From Streptomyces macrolidinus (GTDB lineage: Bacteria > Actinomycetota > Actinomycetes > Streptomycetales > Streptomycetaceae), in contig NZ_JAMWMR010000001.1 of NCBI RefSeq assembly GCF_023887685.1, positions 396,642 through 460,641 on the forward strand: a DNA stretch of 64,000 bases, in the 5' to 3' direction. Under the pieces are notes generated by a model. It did no database searches. It was not told the origin of the DNA and saw only the letters and a program-made list of their open reading frames with translations. Shown piece by piece: positions 34,205 through 42,793 of this stretch (position 1 is its first letter; every line of letters begins with the position of its first letter). The position numbers and the translations under genes are program-made.

Positions 34205-35650
34205 CTACGCGGAGATGCCCGCCGCCTCCCGTACCTCCGTCGACTCCAGGCGCGCGGCGGTCCGTTCGGCCGTACGCCTGCCCCAACGGCCCGTGGTGAG
34301 TGCGCCCAGGGCCAGGACCGCGAGGCCGCAGGCCACGAGGATCCACCAGCCGGGGCGCGCGGCGGCGACGAAGGCGTCGCGGTACGGCGAGGAGCCGATG
34401 CCCGAGGCCAGCACCGCGCCGACCACCGCGACCCCGAGGGTCTGGCCGAGCTGGCGGCTCGTGGAGGCGACGGCGGCGGCGACCCCGGCCTGGGCGCGGG
34501 GCATCCCGGAGACGGCCGTGTTGGTGATCGGGGCGTTGACGAAGCCGAAGCCGATGCCGAACAGCACGTACCCGACGCACAGCGTCACGTTCGACGTCTC
34601 CGCCTCGAACGCGGCGAACAGCACGGCGCTCGTGGTCATCGCGCAGCCCGCGATCAGCAGGGGCAGGCGCGGGCCGCGGGTGCCGACCAGCCGGCCGGAC
34701 AGCGGCGCGCACAGGAAGGTCGGCACGGCCATCGGGAGCATCCACAGGCCCGCGTGCAGGGCGTCCAGGCCGCGCACGTTCTGCAGGTAGAGCGTGGACA
34801 CGAACAGGAAGCCGCCGAGCGCCGCGAACGCGGTGACCGCGATCACCGTGGCCCCGCTGAACGGTGCCGAGTGGAAGAAGCGCAGATCGATGAGGGGTTC
34901 GGCGCGGCGCGGCTCGTAGTACAGCAGGCCCAGGAGGGCCGCGAGCGCGACCGTGGCGAACGGCACGAGCGTGGCCGGGCCCGCGTGCGGGGCCTCGATG
35001 ATCGTGTACGTGAGGCTGCCGAACAGGGCGATCACCAGTACCTGGCCGACCGGGTCGGGGCGGCGGGGCTTCGGCGCCCGGGACTCCGGGATGAAGCGCA
35101 GGGTGAGCAGGATGGCCGCGAGGCCGACCGGGAGGTTGACCCAGAAGATGGAGCGCCAGCCGACGGACTCCACCAGCAACCCGCCGACCAGCGGGCCCGC
35201 GGCCATGGATATGCCGACCACGGCTCCCCACACACCGATCGCGCGGGCTCGTTCGCGCGCGTCGGTGAAGGTGTTCGTGATGATCGACATGGCGACGGGG
35301 TTGAGCATCGAACCGCCCACCGCCTGCACCATGCGGAAGGCGACGAGCGACTCCAGGTCGGGGGCCAGCGAGCAGAGCAGGGAGCCCAGGCTGAAGACGA
35401 CGAGACCCGCCATGAAGACGCGTTTGCGGCCGATCCGGTCGGCGGTGGAACCCGCGAGCATCAACAGCGAGGCCAGGACGAGCGTGTACGCGTCGATCGT
35501 CCACTGAAGCCCGGCCACGCTCGCGTGCAGTTCTCTCTGCATCGAGGGCAACGCCACGTTCAGGATCGTGTTGTCGAGGCTCACGATCAGCAGGCTCATA
35601 CAGCAGATCGCGAGGACCAGCAGGCTTCGTCGTCGGCTCGGCTCCGGCAT
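34205..35650 (-). CDS. MFS multidrug transporter (DHA2, EmrB/QacA type)
   Basis: About 481 residues and 14 hydrophobic segments. It shows VSLDNTILNVALPSM at helix 1, motif A STADRIGRKRVFM, and GVWGAVVGISMAAGPLVGGL (motif C). It exports unknown drugs or metabolites by proton antiport. The ATG at 35650 has GAGG four bases upstream; an in-frame ATG at 35659 is an alternative. It is convergent, four bases apart, with the XRE gene before it, and divergent from dus. Confidence 0.92.
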   Translation of the reverse strand: MPEPSRRRSLLVLAICCMSLLIVSLDNTILNVALPSMQRELHASVAGLQWTIDAYTLVLASLLMLAGSTADRIGRKRVFMAGLVVFSLGSLLCSLAPDLESLVAFRMVQAVGGSMLNPVAMSIITNTFTDARERARAIGVWGAVVGISMAAGPLVGGLLVESVGWRSIFWVNLPVGLAAILLTLRFIPESRAPKPRRPDPVGQVLVIALFGSLTYTIIEAPHAGPATLVPFATVALAALLGLLYYEPRRAEPLIDLRFFHSAPFSGATVIAVTAFAALGGFLFVSTLYLQNVRGLDALHAGLWMLPMAVPTFLCAPLSGRLVGTRGPRLPLLIAGCAMTTSAVLFAAFEAETSNVTLCVGYVLFGIGFGFVNAPITNTAVSGMPRAQAGVAAAVASTSRQLGQTLGVAVVGAVLASGIGSSPYRDAFVAAARPGWWILVACGLAVLALGALTTGRWGRRTAERTAARLESTEVREAAGISA

Positions 35651-35744
35651 GCGCCTCATCGTACGCCCACTTCAATAGTGCGTCTAACTAATGACCACTA
35701 CACGATCAGGTGCTCGTCAGCGCCGAGTACCCCTCGCCGTACGG

Positions 35745-35750
35745 GACAAT
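35745..35750 (+). promoter_or_regulatory. -10-like hexamer, probable leaderless promoter of dus
   Basis: GACAAT ends six bases before the ATG at 35757 and no Shine-Dalgarno sequence is present. Confidence 0.45.
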
Positions 35751-35756
35751 GGGTTC

Positions 35757-36914
35757 ATGTCCACGCCCATGCCCACGCCCACGATGAACTCGACCTTGCG
35801 GATCGGCCCGCACGCCGTTCAGCCGCCCGTCGTCCTCGCGCCCATGGCCGGGATCACGAACGCGCCGTTCCGCACCCTGTGCCGGGAGTTCAGCGGCGGC
35901 AAGGGCCTCTTCGTGAGCGAGATGATCACGACCCGGGCGCTGGTCGAGCGCAACGACAAGACCATGCAGCTCATCACGTTCGACGCGAGCGAGAAGCCGC
36001 GCTCCATCCAGCTCTACGGCGTGGACCCGGCGACCGTCGGCAAGGCCGTCCGCATGATCGTCGAAGAGGACCTGGCCGACCACATCGACCTGAACTTCGG
36101 CTGCCCGGTGCCGAAGGTGACCCGCAAGGGCGGCGGGTCCGCGCTGCCGTACAAGCGGAACCTGCTGCGGGCGATCCTGCGCGAGGCCGTGAGCGGCGCG
36201 GGCGACCTCCCGGTCACGATGAAGATGCGCAAGGGCATCGACGACGACCACCTCACCTTCCTCGACGCCGGACGGATCGCCGTCGAGGAGGGCGTCACCG
36301 CCATCGCGCTGCACGGCCGCACCACCGCCCAGCACTACGGCGGCACGGCGGACTGGGAGGCGATCGCGCGGCTGAAGGAGCATGTGCCCGAGATCGCGGT
36401 GCTCGGCAACGGCGACATCTGGTCGGCCGAGGACGCGCTGCGGATGGTGCGCGAGACGGGCTGCGACGGCGTGGTGGTCGGGCGCGGCTGCCTGGGGCGG
36501 CCCTGGCTGTTCGGGGACCTGGTGGCGGCGTTCGAGGGGCGCGACGACTTCGCCCGCCCGGCGCTGCGCGAGGTCGCGGACGTCATGGTCCGGCACGCCA
36601 CCCTGCTCGGCGAGTGGATCGGCGACGAGGCACGCGGGGTCATCGACTTCCGCAAGCACGTGGCCTGGTACCTCAAGGGCTTCGCGGTCGGCTCGGAGAT
36701 GCGCAAGCGGCTCGCGATCACGTCGTCCCTTGCGGAACTGCGGGCCGGGCTGGACGAACTGGACCTCGACCAGCCGTGGCCTGCGGGCGCCGACGGGCCC
36801 CGGGGTCGTACGTCCGGCAACAACCGGGTGGTGCTCCCGGACGGCTGGCTGAAGGACCCGTACGACTGCGCGGGCGTCGGCGAGGACGCGGAGCTGGACA
36901 CCTCCGGGGGCTGA
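35757..36914 (+). CDS. tRNA-dihydrouridine synthase (DusB type)
   Basis: 385 residues. The FMN-binding TIM barrel begins VVLAPMAGITNAPFRTL. The catalytic Cys is in DLNFGCPVPKVTRKGGGSAL. RPWLF and the FMN-phosphate loop AVLGNGDIWSAEDAL complete the family signature. It reduces uridine in tRNA D-loops with NADPH. The C-terminal 50 residues are a typical actinobacterial extension. The start follows a -10-like hexamer without ribosome site, so the mRNA is likely leaderless. Confidence 0.95.
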   Translation: MSTPMPTPTMNSTLRIGPHAVQPPVVLAPMAGITNAPFRTLCREFSGGKGLFVSEMITTRALVERNDKTMQLITFDASEKPRSIQLYGVDPATVGKAVRMIVEEDLADHIDLNFGCPVPKVTRKGGGSALPYKRNLLRAILREAVSGAGDLPVTMKMRKGIDDDHLTFLDAGRIAVEEGVTAIALHGRTTAQHYGGTADWEAIARLKEHVPEIAVLGNGDIWSAEDALRMVRETGCDGVVVGRGCLGRPWLFGDLVAAFEGRDDFARPALREVADVMVRHATLLGEWIGDEARGVIDFRKHVAWYLKGFAVGSEMRKRLAITSSLAELRAGLDELDLDQPWPAGADGPRGRTSGNNRVVLPDGWLKDPYDCAGVGEDAELDTSGG

Positions 36915-36930
36915 TCCCGGCCCGCGGGCG

Positions 36931-36990
36931 GGGCGTGAACCCGTGAACCAGGTTCGTGGGGGGCGTGGACCCGTGAACCCGGTCCGCGGG
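36931..36990 (+). repeat. Two tandem 30-bp repeats downstream of dus
   Basis: Units at 36931-36960 and 36961-36990 (GGGCGTGAACCCGTGAACCA and onward) agree at 26 of 30 positions. They sit in the 495-bp gap between dus and ppdK. Confidence 0.85.
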
Positions 36991-37129
36991 CGGGGCCCCG
37001 CGACCGTCCGCGACACGCCCGGATGCGTGTCCGCATGGTGACATAAAGCCTCCTCAGTTCGCGTGATTCTCGCCACCCCTGATCGGGGATGCGCTCAGAT
37101 GAGCGATTGAAGGTCGGCTGCACTTCTCC

Positions 37130-37173
37130 AAGGGGTGGCACTCAGTGCCACCCCTTGATCGTTCATCGATCAA
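37130..37173. promoter_or_regulatory. Two nested palindromes in the long ppdK upstream region
   Basis: AAGGGGTGGCACT-C-AGTGCCACCCCTT (37130-37156) is perfect over 13 bp each side. It runs straight into TTGATCG-TTCAT-CGATCAA (37155-37173). They lie 240 bp before the ppdK start and could be an operator pair or RNA structures. The rest of the gap (36991-37409) holds only the small frame noted at 37312. Confidence 0.55.
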
Positions 37174-37409
37174 AATCAAACGTGCGGGATGGGTGCTCAT
37201 GTGAGCGTCGAGGGGCGTCTGTGAGGGATGATGTGTTCAAGAAGTGAAAACACGCGGCGCCAGGTGCTTGCCAAGCTTTGACTTTCGATCCCCTGGCGGA
37301 CGGGTGGTTGCATGCGCATGACGCGCAAGAGGATGTACGCAGATGCCTTCGATCTGGGTATGTTCCTCGCCGTCAGGGCAGCCACCGCGTCTTCGAGGAG
37401 TCGGGACCC

Positions 37410-40151
37410 GTGTCGGAAATCAGAGATCACCGCGTAACTGAAAAGGGTGTCGAGGGCGTGAAGTTCGTTTATGACTTCACCGAGGGCAACAAGGACCTCA
37501 AGGACCTTCTCGGCGGCAAGGGTGCGAACCTCGCCGAGATGACCAATCTGGGTCTGCCCGTACCTCCCGGCTTCACCATCACCACCGAGGCCTGCAAGGT
37601 CTACCTCGGCAGTGGCGAGGAGCCGGTGGCACTGCGTGACGAGGTGAGCGACCACCTCACCGCGCTGGAGCAGCGCATGGGCAAGAAGCTCGGCCAGGCC
37701 GACGACCCCCTGCTGGTGTCGGTGCGTTCCGGTGCGAAGTTCTCGATGCCCGGCATGATGGACACGGTCCTCAACATCGGTCTCTCCGACAAGTCCGTGC
37801 AGGGACTGGCCAAGCAGGCCGGCGACGAGCGTTTCGCCTGGGACTCCTACCGCCGCCTCATCCAGATGTTCGGCAAGACGGTCCTCGGCGTCGACGGCGA
37901 CCTCTTCGAGGACGCGCTGGACGCGGCCAAGAAGGCCAAGAAGGTCGCGGTCGACACGGAGTTGGAGGCCGCGGACCTCAAGAAGCTGGTCACCAAGTTC
38001 AAGAAGATCGTCAAGACCGAGGCCGGGCGCGACTTCCCGCAGGACCCGCGCGAGCAGATGGACCTCGCCATCAAGGCCGTCTTCGACTCGTGGAACGGCG
38101 ACCGCGCGAAGCTCTACCGCCGCCAGGAGCGCATCCCGCACGACCTCGGCACGGCCGTGAACATCTGCTCCATGGTCTTCGGCAACCTCGGCCCCGACTC
38201 GGGCACGGGCGTCGCCTTCACCCGCGACCCGGCCTCCGGCCACCAGGGCGTCTACGGCGACTACTTGCAGAACGCCCAGGGCGAGGACGTCGTCGCGGGC
38301 ATCCGCAACACCGTCCCGCTCGCGGAGCTGGAGCGTATCGACAAGACGTCGTACGACCGGCTGATGCAGATCATGGAGACGCTGGAGAACCACTACAAGG
38401 ATCTCTGCGACATCGAATTCACCATCGAGCGCGGCCAGTTGTGGATGCTCCAGACCCGCGTCGGCAAGCGCACGGCGGGCGCCGCCTTCCGGATCGCGAC
38501 CCAGCTCGTCGACCAGGGGCTCATCGACGAGGCCGAGGCGCTCCAGCGCGTCACCGGCGCCCAGCTCGCCCAGCTCATGTTCCCGCGCTTCGACGAGAAG
38601 GCCAAGGTCGAGCAGGTCGGCCGGGGCATCGCAGCCTCACCGGGCGCGGCCGTCGGCAAGGCGGTCTTCGACTCGTACACGGCCGTCAAGTGGTCGCGCT
38701 CGGGCGAGAAGGTCATCCTGGTGCGCCGTGAGACGAACCCGGACGACCTCGACGGCATGATCGCGGCCGAGGGCATCCTGACCTCGCGCGGCGGCAAGAC
38801 CTCCCACGCGGCCGTCGTCGCGCGCGGCATGGGCAAGACCTGTGTGTGCGGCGCCGAGGAGCTGGAGGTCGACACCAAGCGGCGGCGCATGACCGTGCCC
38901 GGCGGCCAGGTGGTCGAGGAGGGCGACCTCATCTCGATCGACGGCTCCAGCGGCAAGGTGTACCTCGGCGAGGTCCCGGTGGTCCCCTCGCCCGTCGTGG
39001 AGTACTTCGAGGGTCGGATGCACGCGGGCGCCGACGACGCCGACGAACTGGTCGAGGCCGTGCACCGGATCATGGCGTTCGCCGACCGCAAGCGGCGCCT
39101 GCGGGTGCGCGCGAACGCGGACAACGCCGAGGACGCGCTGCGGGCGCGGCGCTTCGGCGCGCAGGGCATCGGCCTGTGCCGTACGGAGCACATGTTCCTC
39201 GGCGACCGGCGCGAGCTGGTCGAGCGCCTGATCCTCGCGGACACGGAGACCGAGCGCGAGGAGGCCCTCAAGGAGCTGCTCCCGCTCCAGAAGACCGACT
39301 TCGTGGAGCTGTTCGAGGCGATGGACGGGCTCCCCGTGACCGTCCGCCTGCTGGACCCGCCGCTGCACGAGTTCCTGCCCGACATCACCGAGCTGTCGGT
39401 GCGCGTGGCGCTGGCCGAGGCCCGTCAGGAGCCGCACGAGAACGAGCTGCGGCTGCTCCAGGCCGTCCACCGCCTGCACGAGCAGAACCCGATGCTGGGT
39501 CTGCGCGGCGTGCGCCTCGGTCTGGTGATCCCCGGTCTGTTCGCCATGCAGGTACGGGCGATCGCCGAGGCCGCGGCCGAGCGCAAGAACGCGAAGGGCG
39601 ACCCCCGCGCGGAGATCATGATCCCGCTCGTCGGCACCGTGCAGGAGCTGGAGATCGTACGGGAGGAGGCCGACCGGGTCATCGCCGAGGTCGAGGCGGC
39701 CACCGGCACCGAGCTGAAGCTGGCGATCGGCACGATGATCGAGCTGCCGCGCGCCGCGCTGACGGCCGGCCAGATCGCCGAGGCGGCGGAGTTCTTCTCC
39801 TTCGGCACCAACGACCTGACCCAGACGGTGTGGGGCTTCAGCCGTGACGACGTGGAGGCCTCGTTCTTCACCTCCTACCTGGAGAAGGGCATCTTCGGCG
39901 TCAGCCCGTTCGAGACGATCGACAAGGACGGCGTCGGCAAGCTGGTCCGTGACGCGGCCAAGGCGGGCCGGGCCACCCGCCCCGACCTGAAGCTGGGCGT
40001 GTGCGGCGAGCACGGCGGCGACCCCGAGTCCGTCCACTTCTTCCACGAGGCCGGACTCGACTACGTCTCCTGCTCCCCGTTCCGTATCCCCGTGGCCCGG
40101 CTGGAGGCCGGCCGGGCGGCCTCGCAGGCGCAGGGCAGCGACCACCGCTGA
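37410..40151 (+). CDS. ppdK: Pyruvate, phosphate dikinase
   Basis: 913 residues with the three-domain PPDK layout. The N-terminal ATP-grasp part (VYDFTEGNKDLKDLLGGKGA) is followed by the swivelling phosphohistidine domain with the catalytic His in GGKTSHAAVVARGMGK. The C-terminal TIM barrel has the catalytic Cys in LDYVSCSPFRIPVARL. It interconverts pyruvate and PEP using ATP/AMP and phosphate. I take the GTG at 37410 (GGAG nine bases upstream); a GTG at 37458 is an alternative. The upstream region is unusually long for this window. Confidence 0.96.
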   Translation: MSEIRDHRVTEKGVEGVKFVYDFTEGNKDLKDLLGGKGANLAEMTNLGLPVPPGFTITTEACKVYLGSGEEPVALRDEVSDHLTALEQRMGKKLGQADDPLLVSVRSGAKFSMPGMMDTVLNIGLSDKSVQGLAKQAGDERFAWDSYRRLIQMFGKTVLGVDGDLFEDALDAAKKAKKVAVDTELEAADLKKLVTKFKKIVKTEAGRDFPQDPREQMDLAIKAVFDSWNGDRAKLYRRQERIPHDLGTAVNICSMVFGNLGPDSGTGVAFTRDPASGHQGVYGDYLQNAQGEDVVAGIRNTVPLAELERIDKTSYDRLMQIMETLENHYKDLCDIEFTIERGQLWMLQTRVGKRTAGAAFRIATQLVDQGLIDEAEALQRVTGAQLAQLMFPRFDEKAKVEQVGRGIAASPGAAVGKAVFDSYTAVKWSRSGEKVILVRRETNPDDLDGMIAAEGILTSRGGKTSHAAVVARGMGKTCVCGAEELEVDTKRRRMTVPGGQVVEEGDLISIDGSSGKVYLGEVPVVPSPVVEYFEGRMHAGADDADELVEAVHRIMAFADRKRRLRVRANADNAEDALRARRFGAQGIGLCRTEHMFLGDRRELVERLILADTETEREEALKELLPLQKTDFVELFEAMDGLPVTVRLLDPPLHEFLPDITELSVRVALAEARQEPHENELRLLQAVHRLHEQNPMLGLRGVRLGLVIPGLFAMQVRAIAEAAAERKNAKGDPRAEIMIPLVGTVQELEIVREEADRVIAEVEAATGTELKLAIGTMIELPRAALTAGQIAEAAEFFSFGTNDLTQTVWGFSRDDVEASFFTSYLEKGIFGVSPFETIDKDGVGKLVRDAAKAGRATRPDLKLGVCGEHGGDPESVHFFHEAGLDYVSCSPFRIPVARLEAGRAASQAQGSDHR

Positions 40152-40226
40152 CCTGGTCGTCACACTCCCGGAGCCGTCATCGGTCACCACCCTCACCGAC
40201 CCGAGGACGGCTCCGGACCGCCGGGA

Positions 40227-40261
40227 GAGGGCGGCACCCCTGTGCGGGGGGTGCCGCCCTC
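40227..40261 (+). terminator. Hairpin terminator after ppdK
   Basis: Perfect 14-bp stem GAGGGCGGCACCCC / GGGGTGCCGCCCTC with a 7-nt loop. Confidence 0.85.
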
Positions 40262-40341
40262 CCCGTTTCCCCGTCTCTCCGGAAGACGTCGCCAACCTCA
40301 GAAGACGCTCAGGATCGTAGACCGCGCCATTGCCCGCTCCT

Positions 40342-40347
40342 TAGGGT
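40342..40347 (+). promoter_or_regulatory. -10-like hexamer, probable leaderless promoter of the TauE/SafE gene
   Basis: TAGGGT ends seven bases before the ATG at 40355 and no ribosome site is visible. Confidence 0.45.
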
Positions 40348-40354
40348 CGCGATC

Positions 40355-41137
40355 ATGCCCGATATATCGCTGACCATGGTCGTTGTCCTCTGTCTCACCG
40401 CGCTCGCGGCCGGTTGGGTCGATGCGGTGGTCGGCGGTGGCGGGCTTCTGCTGCTCCCCGTGCTGCTGCTCGGCCTGCCCGCCGGTACGGCGGCGTCGGC
40501 CGCGCTCGGCACCAACAAGGCGGTCGCGATCGTCGGTACGACGGGCGCCGCCGTGACGTACGTACGCAAGACGCCGGTCGACGTGGCGCTGGCCGTACGG
40601 ATCGGCCTCGCGGCGCTCGCCGGGTCCACGGGCGGGGCGTTCGTGGCCGCCGGGATGAGCACGGACGTCCTCAAGCCGGTCGTGATGGTCGTCCTGCTCG
40701 CCGTCGGCGCCTTCGTGATCCTGCGGCCCGCCTTCGGGACCGTGCCCTCGGCCGAGCCGGTCTCCGCGCGCCGCGTGCTCGCCGCGATCGGGCTCGCGGG
40801 CCTCGGCATCGGCTTCTACGACGGCCTCATCGGCCCCGGCACGGGCACCTTCCTCATCCTGGCGCTCACCGCGGTCCTCCACCTCGACCTGGTGAACGCC
40901 TCCGCCATCGCCAAGATCGTCAACTGCTGCACCAACGCCGGTGCCCTCGCCACCTTCGCCTGGAAGGGCACGGTCTTCTGGCAACTGGCCGCGGTGATGG
41001 CGGTGTTCAACCTGGCGGGCGGGATGTTCGGCGCGCGTACCGCGCTGAAGAAGGGCAGCGGGTTCGTCCGGATCGTGCTGCTGACGGTGGTGTTCGCGCT
41101 GGTGGCGAACATGGCGTACCAGCAGTGGCTGGCCTGA
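40355..41137 (+). CDS. TauE/SafE family membrane transporter
   Basis: 260 residues with seven to eight hydrophobic segments. The two family repeats are visible: GWVDAVVGGGGLLLLPVLLL at the N-terminus and GFYDGLIGPGTGTFLI in the second half. TauE/SafE proteins are proposed to move sulfite, sulfoacetate or related organosulfur anions, but substrates of most members are unknown and nothing nearby narrows it down. It is convergent with the sortase gene. Confidence 0.92.
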   Translation: MPDISLTMVVVLCLTALAAGWVDAVVGGGGLLLLPVLLLGLPAGTAASAALGTNKAVAIVGTTGAAVTYVRKTPVDVALAVRIGLAALAGSTGGAFVAAGMSTDVLKPVVMVVLLAVGAFVILRPAFGTVPSAEPVSARRVLAAIGLAGLGIGFYDGLIGPGTGTFLILALTAVLHLDLVNASAIAKIVNCCTNAGALATFAWKGTVFWQLAAVMAVFNLAGGMFGARTALKKGSGFVRIVLLTVVFALVANMAYQQWLA

Positions 41138-41141
41138 GCGG

Positions 41142-41861
41142 TCAACGGACGCTCGTGACACGACTGTTCGCGGGACGGCTTCCCATGAGGCGGCTTCCCG
41201 CGGGACGGCTTCCCGTGAGGCGGGCGAAGACCACCACGTTCCCCTGGTAGCCCGTCGCCTTCGTGTATCCGCCGCCGCAGGTGATCACCCGCAACTCGGG
41301 GCGCCCGGCCGCCCCGTACACCTTGTCGTCGGGGAAGGCGTTCGCCGCGTACACCTCCACCGCGTACACCGTGAACACGGCCGCCGAGCCGTCGCGCCGC
41401 CCCACCTCGATCGTGCTGCCCTTCGGCAGCGCGCCGAGGGCGTAGAAGACGGCCGGGCCGCGGGCGGTGTCGACGTGTCCGGCGACGATCGCGGTGCCGA
41501 TGCCGCCGGGGACGGTCCCGGCCGCGTACCAGCCCGCGAGGTTGCGCCGCCCCGCGGGCGGGACGTCGAGGCGGCCGGTCCGGGTCAGACCGAGGCCGGT
41601 CAGCGGGGCGTCCACGCGTATCTCCGGTATGCGGATGCGTACGGGTATCGAGGGCGCGAGCGCGGGTGCGGCGGACCGTATGCGGTCGGCGCCCGTGGCG
41701 GCCTGCGCGACCGAAGGTTGCGGCGGGGCGTGGCCCTCGGCGGCGTGGTGCAGCAGCCACAGACCTCCGCAGAGGGCTATCGCCGAGGCGGAGGCTATGG
41801 CGGCGTTGGCGACTTCCCTGGCACTGCCGGCCTGATGCACCTGGGCCTCCTTCGTGGGCAC
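41142..41861 (-). CDS. Class F sortase
   Basis: 239 residues: one N-terminal membrane helix (about 20-40), an Ala/Pro-rich linker, and a sortase barrel. The catalytic His lies in GHVDTARGPAVFY, Cys in LRVITCGGGY and the Arg candidate in NVVVFARL. The C-terminus ends in a repetitive tail, GSRPAGSRLMGSRPANS, encoded by short direct DNA repeats and lying beyond the catalytic Arg. Class F sortases of actinomycetes have few known substrates. The adjacent secreted protein gene, 93 bp upstream on the same strand, is the obvious partner, but I see no LPxTG/LAxTG motif in it. Confidence 0.9.
   Translation of the reverse strand: MPTKEAQVHQAGSAREVANAAIASASAIALCGGLWLLHHAAEGHAPPQPSVAQAATGADRIRSAAPALAPSIPVRIRIPEIRVDAPLTGLGLTRTGRLDVPPAGRRNLAGWYAAGTVPGGIGTAIVAGHVDTARGPAVFYALGALPKGSTIEVGRRDGSAAVFTVYAVEVYAANAFPDDKVYGAAGRPELRVITCGGGYTKATGYQGNVVVFARLTGSRPAGSRLMGSRPANSRVTSVR
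41171..41220 (+). repeat. Short direct repeats in the 3' end of the sortase gene
   Basis: CGGGACGGCTTCCCATGAGG (41171-41190) recurs with one change at 41201-41220, separated by a 10-bp partial copy. They encode the Gly-Ser-Arg tail. Confidence 0.85.
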
Positions 41862-41954
41862 GGCGTTCCGTGCCCCCTCCGGGCCGCGAGGGGCATCGGC
41901 ACCCGGAGGGGGAGCGGACGGCGGTACCGGCCGACGGGCAGCGGAGGGCGCCCG

Positions 41955-42476
41955 TCAACTCCTGTCACGTCGCGCACGGCGGTGCAGGAGCCAGGTACCG
42001 CTCGCGGCGGCGACGGCGAGGGCCGCCACGCCTACCGCGGTCTGCACAGGGTCGGCGCCGAACGCGCCGCCGACCCCCGTCTTCACACTTCCCCGCGGCT
42101 GCGTGGCGCTGCCGGCCGGGGTCAGGGTGACCGTCAGATCACCGGTCACGGTCGCGTGCTCACCACCGGAGCAGGTCGCGACGATCTCGTACGTCCCCGG
42201 CTGCGCACTCGGCGGCACCCTGAAGTGCCCGCTCGCGTCCTTGCCGGGCGAGCCGGGCGCGAGCGTGAACATACCGGCGCCGACCGCGCTGGCGTTGCCC
42301 ATCGCGGTGCCGCCCGCGCCGCAGGCCGCCGTGGTCACGGTGACACGGGTCCCCGGCACGGCGCTGGAGGGCAGGACCGCCAGGCTCCCGGCGCCCTCGC
42401 CGTACGCGGGCACGGCCATGCCGCCCGCCGCGACGGCGAGCGCGGTACCGGTCACCAGACGGGCCGTACGTCGCAT
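41955..42476 (-). CDS. Secreted, membrane-anchored protein paired with the sortase
   Basis: 173 residues: Sec signal (1-26, cleavage after VPAYG), a beta-rich extracellular domain with two Cys (TAACGAGG and VATCSGGEH) that may form a disulfide, then a Gly-rich linker, a C-terminal membrane helix (AVGVAALAVAAASGTWLL) and a basic tail HRRARRDR. This is the layout of a sortase substrate, but a sorting motif is not evident before the helix. The start is the ATG at 42476. The 317 bp to the next gene contain the SoxR-type site and nothing else recognised. Confidence 0.8.
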   Translation of the reverse strand: MRRTARLVTGTALAVAAGGMAVPAYGEGAGSLAVLPSSAVPGTRVTVTTAACGAGGTAMGNASAVGAGMFTLAPGSPGKDASGHFRVPPSAQPGTYEIVATCSGGEHATVTGDLTVTLTPAGSATQPRGSVKTGVGGAFGADPVQTAVGVAALAVAAASGTWLLHRRARRDRS

Positions 42477-42759
42477 CCTCGTGCTCCTCGGAGGGGGCAC
42501 GGCCCGCGACACCTCCACTGTGCCGCTGTGTCGGTCGTACCCCTGCCCTTCCGAGGTAACGGGCACTCGGCCGCGGGCGCTCGCTGACGGGGTGTCAGAA
42601 CTGCGGTGAACGGGTGTCGGTGACGTGCTCCAAGTGGTGCGTGTGTCCGACGTTCCGGCAGGTCAACGGCGTACGGCGGACGAGTCGCGAACGGAAGCCC
42701 GAGAGGTGCGGAAAGGGTGAACGGGGGGCGGGGGCCGCGGGGTACTCGGCTTCGCTTGA

Positions 42760-42777
42760 CCTCAAGAATGGTCGAGG
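42760..42777 (+). promoter_or_regulatory. SoxR box in the promoter of the FMN reductase gene
   Basis: CCTCAAGAATGGTCGAGG matches the 18-bp SoxR consensus CCTCAAG-N4-CTTGAGG at all but two palindrome positions. It overlaps a -35-like TTGACC (42756-42761) with an elongated 19-bp spacer, as MerR-family activators require. Confidence 0.8.
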
Positions 42778-42793
42778 TACCAGGCTGTGCCGC

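Noticed and set aside
38637..40295. 552-residue open frame antisense to ppdK
   Set aside because: Mirror of the strongly conserved ppdK coding sequence; no ribosome site or recognisable domain.
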